DNA from: Nanobdellota archaeon
GTDB lineage: Archaea > Nanobdellota > Nanobdellia > Pacearchaeales > GW2011-AR1
DNA length: 64,000 bases
Assembly (NCBI GenBank): GCA_030648155.1
Contig: JAUSIK010000016.1
Location: 1-64,000 of the forward strand
Reading direction: 5' to 3'
Below the pieces are notes generated by a model that saw nothing but the letters and a program-made list of their open reading frames with translations, was not told the origin of the DNA and made no database searches. Positions 42,327-51,900 of this stretch are shown here, piece by piece. The position numbers and the translations under genes were made by a program. Each line of letters begins with the position of its first letter. Positions within the stretch are counted from its first letter, which is position 1.

Positions 42327-45300
42327 ATGAAAATGGATAATTTTAGAAAGCAAGTGAGATCCTTGGCATTTAACTTACTTAGCCCTGAACAGATTAAAAA
42401 ATTAAGTTCTGCAAAAGTTGTTACACCTGAATTATATGATATTGATGGATTTCCGGTAGACGGAGGATTAATGGATTTAAGACTGGGGGCTATAGATCCT
42501 GGAGTCAGATGCAGAACATGCGGAAAGAGAGTTAAGGAGTGTCCCGGCCATCCAGGAAGTATTGAACTTGCAAGGCCTGTCTTCCATATTAAATATATAC
42601 AATTAGTAGAGCACTGTTTGAGAAGCTACTGCCCTAATTGCGGAAGGCTTACGTTATCTGACGAGAAACAAAAGATTTACAGTCCTAGTGAGAGGGCAAA
42701 GAAAGCAAGAGATGCGAAAAGATGCCCTCATTGCAGTGAAAATATAGATAGGATAAAACTCGAAAAACCAAGTACCTTCATGATAGGAAAAAGAAGAGTC
42801 AGTCCTATTGAAGTTAGAGATAGAATTGTAAAAATTCCTGATGATGAATTAAGAAAATCAGGAATAAATCCAAAAACTGCAAGACCTGAATGGGCAGTAA
42901 TTGCATTGCTACTTGTTCCATCGGTAACTGTAAGACCAAGCATCACCTTAGATTCTGGAGAGAGAAGCGAGGATGACTTGACTCACAAATTGTCAGATAT
43001 TATAAGGGCTAATCAGAGATTGTGGGAAAACCTTAATGCTGGCGCGCCTGAAGTAATTATAGAAGACCTCTGGGACTTACTGCAATATCATGTAACAACT
43101 TTCTTTGATAATAATATTTCGAGAATTCCTCCAGCTAGGCATAGATCCGGCCAGCCTCTAAAAACTATCACGGAAAGAATTAAGGGAAAAGAAGGAAGAA
43201 TTAGGGCTAACCTTGCTGGAAAGAGAGTTAACTATTCTGCAAGAACCGTTATTTCTCCTGATCCTTATTTGAAAATAAATGAGATAGGGGTTCCGTTAGA
43301 AATTGCCAAAGTTATTACAGTTGCTGAACCTGTAACAACTACAAATATTGAATATATGAAAGATATCATTAGAAAAGGAGATAAATATCCTGGTGCTAAC
43401 TATGTGATCAGGATAGATGGGAAGAGAAAAAGAATCACAGAAGAATTAAAGGAAGAAATTTGCGCTGAAATTCAGCCTGGGTATAAAATTGAAAGACATT
43501 TAAGGGATGGGGATGTTGTTTTGTTTAACAGACACCCTACACTGCACAAGCAGGGCTTAATGTCGCATAAGGTTAAAGTTTTGCCGGATAGAACATTCAA
43601 ATTACATCCTGCCTCCGCTGCGCCTTATAACGCTGATTTTGATGGAGATGAAATGAATATTCACTCACCGCAGAGTGAGGAGGCGCAATCTGAAGCTAGA
43701 GTGCTGCTTGACATCGACAATAATATTATTTCTTCAAAGAATAACACAAATTTAGTAGGCACTATTACAGATGCTATTACTGGCGCTTACCTGCTTTCAA
43801 AAGAAGAGTTAGAAAAATCTGATGCTGATCAATTGCTATTTTCTGCAGATATTGTAAATAACAGCAAGAAGAAAAAAATAGCAGGCAGAGAAGTATTTGC
43901 CCAGATTATACCTAAAGAATCAAGCATCAGTATTCCGAATGTAATCACAAGTGAGAATAGTTTTGGTGCTGAAGAAGGAATAATGGTAAAAACTCTCGAC
44001 AAAGAATTTGGAAGAAGCACTACAATTGATTGTATAAATAAGGCATTCAAATTGGGAACCCAATATTTGACGATGAAAGGATACACAATGTCGCTGGATG
44101 ATCTGAATGTTTCTGATAAAGTAAGAGAAATTACAGCCCAATTATTGAGCAAATCTGAACAAAAGGCAAGGGATGTCATTGAAGACTATAAAGTTGGCAA
44201 GGCACAACCTATGCCTGGGAAGAGCGTTAATGAATCAAGAGAAATTCAGATGCTTCAAATTTTAAATGAAGTAAGAACTGAAATTGGCAATACTTTGAAA
44301 GAGCATTTTCCAACAGACAGTGAAGTTTACAAGATGATTGCTCCTGGTGCTAAAGGCAGTCTATTAAATATTGGGCAAATTGGATGCTGTGTTGGACAAC
44401 AGGCACTTGGTGGAAAAAGAATTGGATTTGGCTATGTAAATAGAACATTATCTTTCTTTAAAAAAGGGGATTTAGGGCCTGAAGCACGAGGCTTTATCAA
44501 GAGTTCATACTTTAAAGGGCTGCTTCCTAGTGAATTCTTCTTTGGAGCAATAACTGGAAGAGACAGCTTAATGGATACGGCGTTAAGAACACCAAAATCA
44601 GGATACTTATATAGAAGATTAATTTATGCATTGCAAGATTTGAAAGTGGAATATGATGGAACTGTCAGAGACGCTTCTGAACGTATAGTACAATTCCAAT
44701 ATGGTGATGATGGAAAAGATGTTGCGAAACTACATTTAACAGATAATAAAGTAGCGCCTGGAGAAGCAGTAGGGGTTGTTACTGCACAAAGCTTCGGTGA
44801 GGCGTCAACACAGATGGTTTTGAATGTATTCCACCACGCAGGTGTTGCACAAATGCAGGTTACACAAGGACTTCCTAGATTAATTGAAATTATTGACGCT
44901 AGAAAACAGCCTTCAACACCATTAATGGAAGTTTATCTAAAGAAAGAATATAATAATGAGAAGGATGCAAAAACAGTCGCGGAAAAAATAAAGGAAGTAA
45001 AGCTTCAAGAGATTTTATCGGAAATTAAAATTGACTTTGCAAATAAAAAAATAGAAATATTATTAGACTCGAGAGCATTAAAGAGTGTCCATGCTGGAGC
45101 TCAAACTATATTAGATAGATTAAAAGATAAGGGTTTTAAGGTTAAAGGAAATGATTTGAAGATAAGTTTGGATGCTGCCGATATGGACTTTAAAGCAATT
45201 TATAAATTAAAAGAGAAGCTGAAGAAAACAATAATATCGGGCCTTAAAGGTATAGCTCAAGTTTTAGTTGCTCAAGTTGGAAAAGAATTTATTATTAGAA

Positions 45301-45791
45301 CAGCAGGCTCTAATTTGAAAGATTTAATGACTATAAAGGAAATTGACGGAGAAAAAGTTACCTCAAACGATATTCACGACGTGAAAAATGTACTGGGAAT
45401 TGAGGCAGCAAGGCAGACTATTATAAATGAAATAAAGAAAGTTATTGAAACTCAAGGACTTGATATTAATGAAAGACACATTAAATTGATTGCTGACGCA
45501 ATGACATCTGCTGGCACGGTTAAGGGAGTTACAAGAATGGGGATAATTTCGGACAAAGCGAGTATTTTGGCTAGAGCAACATTCGAAACTCCTGATAAGC
45601 AATTTATTGGCGCTACATTGAAAGGATCTAAAGAGGAACTAAATTCAGTTATAGAAAATATACTTTTGAATCAGCCAATTCCTGTTGGAACTGGATTGCC
45701 TGGTTTGCTTGTTAAAATTACTGGACCATTGGTTGCTAAAGAAGAAATGATTAAAGAAACGCCGAAAAAGAAAAAGAAAAAGGAAGAGTAA
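42327..45791 (+). CDS. rpoA: DNA-directed RNA polymerase subunit A (Rpo1), A' and A'' fused
   Basis: The 1,154-residue protein joins A' and A'' in one chain; most archaea split them into rpoA1 and rpoA2. The clamp zinc sites are at C62/C65/C72/H75 and C102/C105/C133/C136. The catalytic loop NADFDGDEM is at 435-443, with D437, D439 and D441 as Mg ligands. The bridge helix region and the A''-type end (SFGEASTQMVLNVFHHAGVAQ, then TRMGIISDKASILARATFETP) follow without a break. The C-terminus ends in a Lys-rich tail (PKKKKKKEE). It is the last gene of the operon. There is no intein and no frameshift at the usual A'/A'' joint. Confidence 0.97.
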   Translation: MKMDNFRKQVRSLAFNLLSPEQIKKLSSAKVVTPELYDIDGFPVDGGLMDLRLGAIDPGVRCRTCGKRVKECPGHPGSIELARPVFHIKYIQLVEHCLRSYCPNCGRLTLSDEKQKIYSPSERAKKARDAKRCPHCSENIDRIKLEKPSTFMIGKRRVSPIEVRDRIVKIPDDELRKSGINPKTARPEWAVIALLLVPSVTVRPSITLDSGERSEDDLTHKLSDIIRANQRLWENLNAGAPEVIIEDLWDLLQYHVTTFFDNNISRIPPARHRSGQPLKTITERIKGKEGRIRANLAGKRVNYSARTVISPDPYLKINEIGVPLEIAKVITVAEPVTTTNIEYMKDIIRKGDKYPGANYVIRIDGKRKRITEELKEEICAEIQPGYKIERHLRDGDVVLFNRHPTLHKQGLMSHKVKVLPDRTFKLHPASAAPYNADFDGDEMNIHSPQSEEAQSEARVLLDIDNNIISSKNNTNLVGTITDAITGAYLLSKEELEKSDADQLLFSADIVNNSKKKKIAGREVFAQIIPKESSISIPNVITSENSFGAEEGIMVKTLDKEFGRSTTIDCINKAFKLGTQYLTMKGYTMSLDDLNVSDKVREITAQLLSKSEQKARDVIEDYKVGKAQPMPGKSVNESREIQMLQILNEVRTEIGNTLKEHFPTDSEVYKMIAPGAKGSLLNIGQIGCCVGQQALGGKRIGFGYVNRTLSFFKKGDLGPEARGFIKSSYFKGLLPSEFFFGAITGRDSLMDTALRTPKSGYLYRRLIYALQDLKVEYDGTVRDASERIVQFQYGDDGKDVAKLHLTDNKVAPGEAVGVVTAQSFGEASTQMVLNVFHHAGVAQMQVTQGLPRLIEIIDARKQPSTPLMEVYLKKEYNNEKDAKTVAEKIKEVKLQEILSEIKIDFANKKIEILLDSRALKSVHAGAQTILDRLKDKGFKVKGNDLKISLDAADMDFKAIYKLKEKLKKTIISGLKGIAQVLVAQVGKEFIIRTAGSNLKDLMTIKEIDGEKVTSNDIHDVKNVLGIEAARQTIINEIKKVIETQGLDINERHIKLIADAMTSAGTVKGVTRMGIISDKASILARATFETPDKQFIGATLKGSKEELNSVIENILLNQPIPVGTGLPGLLVKITGPLVAKEEMIKETPKKKKKKEE

Positions 45792-45823
45792 GTTTTAAAT
45801 AAGGTTTGATTATATGTTTTTTT

Positions 45824-46333
45824 ATGGTTGATGTTAGAGATTTTATTGGGCACAAAGTTATATTGTCAAATGCAATTTCTGAAGAAGATGCTGAAGAGTT
45901 GAAATCAAGATTTAAATCTATAAGAGAATTAGTGTTTTTGTGTGGTGGAGACAAATTTGTTTATTCTTATTTGAGAAACATCGAGGAAAAAATTAAGAAT
46001 GGATTTGAAAATACTGAAGGAATTTTTAATGTACTAAAATTCGAAGATCGTGCAACTTTCCAAATCGGACAAACACAACAATTTATTATTCCAATTTATA
46101 ATAGTGGAGAAAAAAACCCTTCATTAAATATATTTTATGATATAGATACACGAAATCTAGTCTATGAAGGGTTTAGTGATGGAAGGCATTTGTTTAAAGG
46201 GTTTTATGACTTCAAAAAAAACAACATTATTAAAGATAATCAAAATGGTTTTTGGTTATACGCTAAATTATTAAAAAATGCTGGATATGAAATTGATGAA
46301 AGTAGAAAAATAAATGATGAGGAATGGATTTAA
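45824..46333 (+). CDS. hypothetical protein
   Basis: The 169-residue soluble protein is not recognised. It begins MVDVRDFIGHKVILSN, has a helical, acidic first third and a beta-rich middle (FQIGQTQQFIIPIYNSG, NLVYEGFSDGRHLFKGF), and ends with a helix. The frame extends to a TTG at 45806, but the ATG at 45824 lies about 25 bases after a TATA-like box (AGTTTTAAATAAG, 45790-45802) and is chosen. In many archaea ribosomal L30e occupies the slot between rpoA and nusA; this protein is not L30e. Its insertion there may be lineage-specific. Confidence 0.55.
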   Translation: MVDVRDFIGHKVILSNAISEEDAEELKSRFKSIRELVFLCGGDKFVYSYLRNIEEKIKNGFENTEGIFNVLKFEDRATFQIGQTQQFIIPIYNSGEKNPSLNIFYDIDTRNLVYEGFSDGRHLFKGFYDFKKNNIIKDNQNGFWLYAKLLKNAGYEIDESRKINDEEWI

Positions 46334-46460
46334 ATTTAGAAAATATTCGACGATTTTTCATAAAATTAACCCGAACTAAACAAAATGTTGTTGATAAAAG
46401 ATAAGTTTATAAAGTCAAATGAGGAATGATAGTTAAGAAAAATATTCTTAAAAATTTAAA

Positions 46461-46877
46461 ATGGCGACGATAGACATGCAGACAATGAGGTACATAAATC
46501 TACTGGATAAAGCCTCAAACGTTAAAACAAAACAATGCTTCATGTATAACAACACTATATTTTTTGCAGTTCCTAAAGAATTGATTTCTAGAGCAATTGG
46601 GCCGGCTGCGGTTCATGTTAGAAGAATACAGGAACATCTTGGGAAAAAAGTAAGAATTATTCAAGAGCCAGAAGGATTAAGAGATGCTAATAGATTCATT
46701 CATGATTTAATAAATCCTGGAAAGTTTAAATCGTTAGAGATTAAAGATAATTGTTTTATTATTAATGCAGGAAGCAATCAAACTAAGGCAATTCTCTTTG
46801 GAAGAAATAAAAGAAGGCTTATGGAACTTCAGAAAATTGTTCAAGACGTTTATAGTATGGAATTGAAGATAATTTAG
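46461..46877 (+). CDS. nusA: NusA-like KH-domain transcription factor
   Basis: The 138-residue protein is the short archaeal NusA-like protein made of two KH RNA-binding domains. The GxxG-type loop is in SRAIGPAAVHVRRIQEHLGKKVRIIQEPEG (residues about 48-77), and the second KH half ends near KAILFGRNKRRLMELQKIV. It lacks the S1 and N-terminal domains of bacterial NusA. It is thought to bind RNA emerging from the polymerase and fits its place next to rpoA. A TATA-like box (AGTTTATAAAG, 46405-46415) gives a short leader of about 25 bases. Confidence 0.92.
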   Translation: MATIDMQTMRYINLLDKASNVKTKQCFMYNNTIFFAVPKELISRAIGPAAVHVRRIQEHLGKKVRIIQEPEGLRDANRFIHDLINPGKFKSLEIKDNCFIINAGSNQTKAILFGRNKRRLMELQKIVQDVYSMELKII

Positions 46878-47002
46878 TTTTGGCAGAGATTAAAATTTAG
46901 GGTTATTATTCGTATTTCGATTGGCCTGGACCGCTATTGCATAGATTGAAGTGGATAATTAATAATATATTTTTAGTAAATTAGGCTCTTAAAATGGAAG
47001 TT

Positions 47003-47020
47003 AAAATCTCGGAGATTCAT
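47003..47020 (+). repeat. upstream near-copy of the rps12 ribosome-site region
   Basis: AAAATCTCGGAGATTCAT matches AAAATCTTGGAGATACAT at 47083-47100, just before the rps12 start, at 16 of 18 positions, 80 bases apart. It has the same GGAG core but no start codon. Confidence 0.5.
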
Positions 47021-47034
47021 TTAAAATAAATCTC
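47012..47034 (+). promoter_or_regulatory. inverted repeat upstream of the rps12-rps7 operon
   Basis: GAGATTCATTT and AAATAAATCTC form an 11-base inverted repeat with one mismatch around a central A. It may be a dimeric operator or an RNA hairpin in a long leader. It also contains a TATA-like core (CATTTAAAATAA). The rest of the 221-base gap between nusA and rps12 shows no gene. Confidence 0.4.
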
Positions 47035-47067
47035 TACCATCTTCATTTTTCTTAAAAACAAAGTAAA

Positions 47068-47082
47068 ACTTTAAAAACCCTC
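47068..47082 (+). promoter_or_regulatory. translation-gene promoter box, rps12
   Basis: ACTTTAAAAACCCTC combines a TATA-like core with the tail ACCCTC. The same pattern precedes EF-2 (48899-48912) and EF-1A (57117-57131). It lies about 25 bases before the rps12 ATG. Confidence 0.5.
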
Positions 47083-47098
47083 AAAATCTTGGAGATAC

Positions 47099-47524
47099 AT
47101 GGGAATAATGGGTGCTCGAAGAATTATGAAAAAAAGAAAAAAAGATAGATGGAGCGATCATAAATATAGATCTAGAATAAAAAAACTAAGGCAGAAATCA
47201 GATCCACTAGGGGGAAGATCGTGGCAGGCAAAAGGAATTGTAATTAGCAAATTTCAAAAAGAAGCTAAACAGCCTAATTCCGCAATGAGAAAATGCTGCA
47301 AGGTTCAATTAATCAAAAATGGAATTCAAGTTGGAGCATTCATTCCTGGAAATTTGGCGCAGAAGTTTGTTGATGAACACGATGAAGTTCTTATAGAAAG
47401 AATAGGCGGAAAAATGGGGCGTTCAAAGGGAGATATTCCTGGAATTAGGTTTAGAGTTATTAAAGTAAATGATCAGCCGTTAAAGAGATTATGGAAAGGC
47501 GAGATAGAGAAGGGAAGAAGGTAA
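47099..47524 (+). CDS. rps12: small ribosomal subunit protein uS12
   Basis: The 141-residue protein is archaeal S12 at the decoding centre of the small subunit. It has the conserved loop [19 protein letters not shown] and the second loop [13 protein letters not shown]...[15 protein letters not shown]. The N-terminal part is shorter and more basic than in typical archaeal S12 and lacks the usual PNGEFAGR-like start. The ATG at 47099 is preceded by GGAG five bases upstream and by a promoter box about 25 bases upstream. In-frame ATGs at 47108 and 47126 are less likely. It shares a message with rps7. Confidence 0.95.
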   Translation: MGIMGARRIMKKRKKDRWSDHKYRSRIKKLRQKSDPLGGRSWQAKGIVISKFQKEAKQPNSAMRKCCKVQLIKNGIQVGAFIPGNLAQKFVDEHDEVLIERIGGKMGRSKGDIPGIRFRVIKVNDQPLKRLWKGEIEKGRR

Positions 47525-47525
47525 A

Positions 47526-48152
47526 ATGACAGAACAAATTCAAGAAATAAAAAAAGAATCATCAATGAAAATATTTGATAAGTATGATTCAGTAGATATT
47601 GAAATTAAAGATCCTGCACTAAAGCCCTATATTAATATTGAGCCAAAGTTATTATTAAAATCTCAAGGAAGAAACTTGGAAAAGTTTGGGAAAGTTAGAG
47701 TAAATATTATTGAAAGGCTTGCCAATAGATTAGGGGTGCCAGGCCATAGCGGAAAGAAGCATAAAATAATTACAAATTGGGCTTCTGGAAAATATAATAA
47801 AAATATGGCGACTGTTTTGAAAGCCTTAGATATTATTGCTGAAAAAACAAAAAAGAATCCAATACAAGTTTTGGTAGATGCCATCGGAAATGGATCGCCG
47901 AAAGATGAGATTACTGTTATTGAGCAAGCTGGAGCTAGATACCCTCAAGCGGTTGATGCTTCCCCCATGAGAAGAGTTGACTTGGCTTTAAGATGGATGG
48001 TTCAAGGATCTTATCAAAGATGCTTTGGAAAGAAAAAGAAAATGAGCGAGAGCTTGGCTGATGAAATTATAAAAGCCTCTCAAGCAAATATGGAAAGCTA
48101 TTCTGTTTCAAAAAAGAATGAAGCTGAAAAGCAGGCTGATTCTGCGAGATAA
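47526..48152 (+). CDS. rps7: small ribosomal subunit protein uS7
   Basis: The 208-residue protein is archaeal S7, which nucleates assembly of the small-subunit head. It has the expected blocks VNIIERLANRLGVPGH..., GKKHKIITNWASGKYNKN and the late GGRRVDLALRWMV-like segment (here MRRVDLALRWMVQGSYQRCFGKKKKM), then a C-terminal helix. It starts one base after the rps12 stop. In the usual str operon order EF-2 would follow; here a TraB-like gene on the other strand lies between them. Confidence 0.95.
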   Translation: MTEQIQEIKKESSMKIFDKYDSVDIEIKDPALKPYINIEPKLLLKSQGRNLEKFGKVRVNIIERLANRLGVPGHSGKKHKIITNWASGKYNKNMATVLKALDIIAEKTKKNPIQVLVDAIGNGSPKDEITVIEQAGARYPQAVDASPMRRVDLALRWMVQGSYQRCFGKKKKMSESLADEIIKASQANMESYSVSKKNEAEKQADSAR

Positions 48153-48170
48153 GTTTAATTCTCAAATTTT

Positions 48171-48854
48171 TTATCTACTTTCTGGCATAAATGGTGAGCT
48201 ATATGGGGGAGTTTCTTCAGACACTAAATAGGATTCATCAAACAGGCTCTCTAAATTTCTAGTTATGCCTGGAACATGACTTAGACCAACATTCACGAGC
48301 AAAGGAGATATTCCTTCTTTAATTAAAGAATATATTTTTTTAGACATAAACTTGTCTCTTTTTTCAATCTCTCCAAAATATTTATTAAATCTATTTGAAG
48401 CAACTTTAACTGCAAATTTGCTTGCTTCTTCTGGAGTTTTGTAAGGTCTACTTTTCCTTTTTAGCTCGCCTTTTAAAAAATCCCTGGCTATTCTAAAAGG
48501 AAGAACTGGTGTACAAGCTAATAGTCCTAAGCCTATTAAAGCCATTTTGTAAGGAGGATGAGGATCTTCAAACCTAATAAGAGGTTTTCCCTCTTCATTT
48601 GCTAAATGTTTTACAGTTGTTGTGTTCCAATCATTTTTATACAACGTATAGATAATATAAGGAATACTGCATAAACCTGTTGCTATATCTACAAGGTTGC
48701 CTTTGTCTGTTCCCTCTAGTGCTATATAATTATATTCCTGTACGATTGGCCTGGCAAAATCTCTTTCTAAAGGCAAAGGAAAATGATTTTCTCCTAGTAT
48801 CCCTAATATAGATTCTTTCTTTCCAATCTTTACTTTATATTGTTTATATAGCAT
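48171..48854 (-). CDS. TraB/Tiki-like (GumN superfamily) membrane protein
   Basis: The 227-residue protein has the sparse TraB/PrgY-type signature: an early GENHF in place of the usual G-x-x-H, the strand ALEGTDKG in place of the family VELD, the late REKRDKFMSKKIYSLI-like helix (here EKRDKFMSKKIYSLI), and VNVGLSHVPGITRNL, equivalent to the GAGHxxGI motif. A hydrophobic stretch (about 104-122, MALIGLGLLACTPVLPFRI) may contact a membrane. The superfamily includes putative metalloproteases and pheromone-shutdown proteins. Divergence from the catalytic motifs makes activity uncertain. It is oriented against the ribosomal and EF-2 genes. Confidence 0.65.
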   Translation of the reverse strand: MLYKQYKVKIGKKESILGILGENHFPLPLERDFARPIVQEYNYIALEGTDKGNLVDIATGLCSIPYIIYTLYKNDWNTTTVKHLANEEGKPLIRFEDPHPPYKMALIGLGLLACTPVLPFRIARDFLKGELKRKSRPYKTPEEASKFAVKVASNRFNKYFGEIEKRDKFMSKKIYSLIKEGISPLLVNVGLSHVPGITRNLESLFDESYLVSEETPPYSSPFMPESR

Positions 48855-48898
48855 AAAGAAACAGCAATTCTAATACTTTTAAACTTTTCTTCAGATAA

Positions 48899-48912
48899 TT
48901 TTAAAAACCCTC
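48899..48912 (+). promoter_or_regulatory. translation-gene promoter box, EF-2
   Basis: TTTTAAAAACCCTC matches the boxes before rps12 and EF-1A. The EF-2 ATG lies 43 bases after it, giving a leader of about 25-30 bases. Confidence 0.5.
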
Positions 48913-48955
48913 TTTATTATGATCACTTATCTAAAAATTATTAGAAATATTGAAA

Positions 48956-51900
48956 ATGGCAGAGAAAGAAACAAGCTTACAGAAAATTCAAAGACTTATT
49001 TCGACACAGAAGAATATAAGAAACGTAGCAACGAGTGCGCATATACACCACGGGAAGTGTATTAGCGGGGACTCTCGTATTATGCTTACTGATGGAAATA
49101 TTAGATTGGCTAAGGATATTTTTGATGAAGTCTCCAAAAATGGAGACATATACGAAGAAAATGAGGATCATACTGTATATGCTCCTAAAGAAAAAATAGA
49201 GATATTCTCACTTAATAAAAATGAAGGGAAAATAGAAAAAAAAGATATTCAATATGTATGGAGATTAAAAGGCGGAAACACTATTAAGATAAAATTAAGA
49301 AATGGATTTGAAATTACAACTACTCCTGAACATAAATATATTGTTTTCAGGGATGGTTTTGTTGATGCGGAAGCTAAAGATTTGAGACTTGGAGATAGAG
49401 TTGTTTGTTCTAGAAAATTAGATATAATCAGTAATGTAGAGATGAAAAAAGATGCTCTTAATTTATTTTCCCAAAAGAACTTTTATGTCAAGCTTTCTAA
49501 TGAGTTTAATCTTGAATTAAAAAATAAGATACGATCTTATGGCATAAAAAATATTAGAACTACTATTAAACCTGCATCTGTTAGGGATGGAATAAATAAA
49601 AATAGATATAATATTAAAGACTACTTAGAGATTTGCAGAACATTTGAAATTAATTTAAATGATGCATATGATAAAATTGATTTGATATTTTATAGATCGG
49701 GGAAACAGAGAGGGCAAAATGCCAGTACAATGAGATTACCAAAAACTGAACAAGAATTTAAAGAATTATTCTACCTTGCTGGCTTGTTTATTGGAGATGG
49801 ATCTGGAAGGAAGTTTATAGCTGGAAAAGACCAACTTGCAATAATAATGCAGGATATATGCCGTAAATTTTTGATTAAAACAAGAAGAGTAGAAAGAAGA
49901 GATAGAACGCCTGAAATCCATACTGATAATTTAACGTTAGTACAAATTTTTAATAGTTTATTTGATTACCCCTTAAAAAAGAAGTCCCATAATGTTAAAA
50001 TTTCTCAATTCGTTTGGAAAAGTAATAATGAGTATACCTCTCATCTATTGAAAGGATATTTTGATACCGATGGTTGTGTTGAGAAATCCAGAAGAGCAAT
50101 AACTATTTCTTCAGCAAGTCGAAGAATGATCGAAGATTTACATCTTTTATTATTAAGATTTGGCTGTATATCAATTAAAGAAAAAGATAATACTATATCT
50201 ATCTCTGGAACATCTGCAATTAATTTCCAAAAAGAAATTGGATTTGTAATGAATGAAAAATCTGAAAAATTAAGAAATTTAGTCGGTAAGGTTTCAGGGA
50301 GTATTGTATGTGATACAATTAAAGTTGGAGATCAGGTCATGTTAATTAATAAAAAAGTAAAAGATTATTCTTCAAATGAATTAGCATATGTTGAAGTTAA
50401 TCAAATAGAATCTTCATTTGAAGAAGTAGTTTATGACTTTACCATACCTGAAAATCATAATTTCGTTGCTGAAGGAATGGTTATACATAATACAGCTTTC
50501 ACAGATGTGCTTTTAGCTGCAGCTGGATTAATGTCAGAGAAGGCTGCTGGAGATTTAGAACAGGGAATGACAACTTGGCAGCATGCTGATGAACAGGAGA
50601 GACTAATGACTGTTGATGCTGCAAATGTTTCTATGGCCCACAAATATGCCGATGAAGAATATTTAATTAATTTAATTGATACTCCAGGACATGTTGATTT
50701 TGGCGGAAATGTAACTCGAGCCATGAGAGCTATTGATGGTACTTTCGTATTAGTTTGTGCCTCTGAAGGAATTATGCCTCAAACTGAAACAGTATTAAAA
50801 CAAGCAATTAGGGAAAGAGTAAAACCTGTTCTTTTTATCAATAAAGTTGATCGATTGATAAGAGAATTAAAATTAACTCCTGAAGGAATGCAAGAAAGAT
50901 TTATGAAAATTATTGAGCAATTTAATAATTTTATTATGCAAATTGCTGAACCTGAATTCAAAGAAAAATGGAAAGTTAATGTTGCCGATGGAAGCGTTGC
51001 ATTCGGGTCAGCAAGAGATAATTGGGCATTGTCATTGCCTTTTATGAAAAAGAATAATGTAAGTTTTAAAGATATTATTAAGCTTTATGAAATGGAAGAA
51101 GCTGATAGAAAGAAGTGGGTATGGCAAAATGCTCCATTGCATGATGTTATTTTAGATATAGCTGTAAAACATCTCCCAAACCCTCTAGAAGCTCAAAAAT
51201 ATAGAATTCCTAAAATATGGAGGGGAGATCCTGAAAGCAAATTTGGGCAGGAATTAATTTCTTGCAGTAAAGAAGGAGAAGTAGGATTTGTAATTACTAG
51301 AATTATAATAGATCCAAAATCTGGAAAGGAAATTGCTGCAGGAAGATTATATTCTGGTACTATTGTAAATGGGATGGAGGTCTACGCAAATAATGCAAAG
51401 AAAAGTGCTAGAATACAACAGGTTTTAGTTTACAACGGAATAAAACCAGAACAAGTTGAAAGAGTCCCAGCAGGAAATGTTTTGGCTATTACTGGATTAA
51501 ATGTTGATGTTGGAGAAACAATTACATTGCAACCACAAACTCCCTTTGAGGAAATAAAACACATATTTCAACCGGTAATTACTAAATCGATTGAAGTTGT
51601 GAGATCTGCAGATTTGCCTAAATTAATTGAAGTATTAAGAAAAGTTGGAAAAGAGGACCCTAGCATAAAAATAGAAATTAATGAAGAAACTGGAGAAAAT
51701 TTATTATCTGGAATGGGAGAATTGCACTTAGAAATTATTGAAGGCAGAATTAAAAATGAAAAAGGGCTTGAGGTTAAAACAGGAAACCCTATCGTAGTCT
51801 ATAGGGAGACTGTTACAAAACCTAGCTCCAAATTGGAAATTAGAACACCAAATGGACATAATATTTTCTTCTTTAGCATGGAACCATTAGAAGAAGAAGT

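Noticed and set aside
45806..45823. TTG start for the gene between rpoA and nusA, and its identity as L30e
   Set aside because: The ATG at 45824 fits the TATA spacing better, and the protein shows no L30e pattern.
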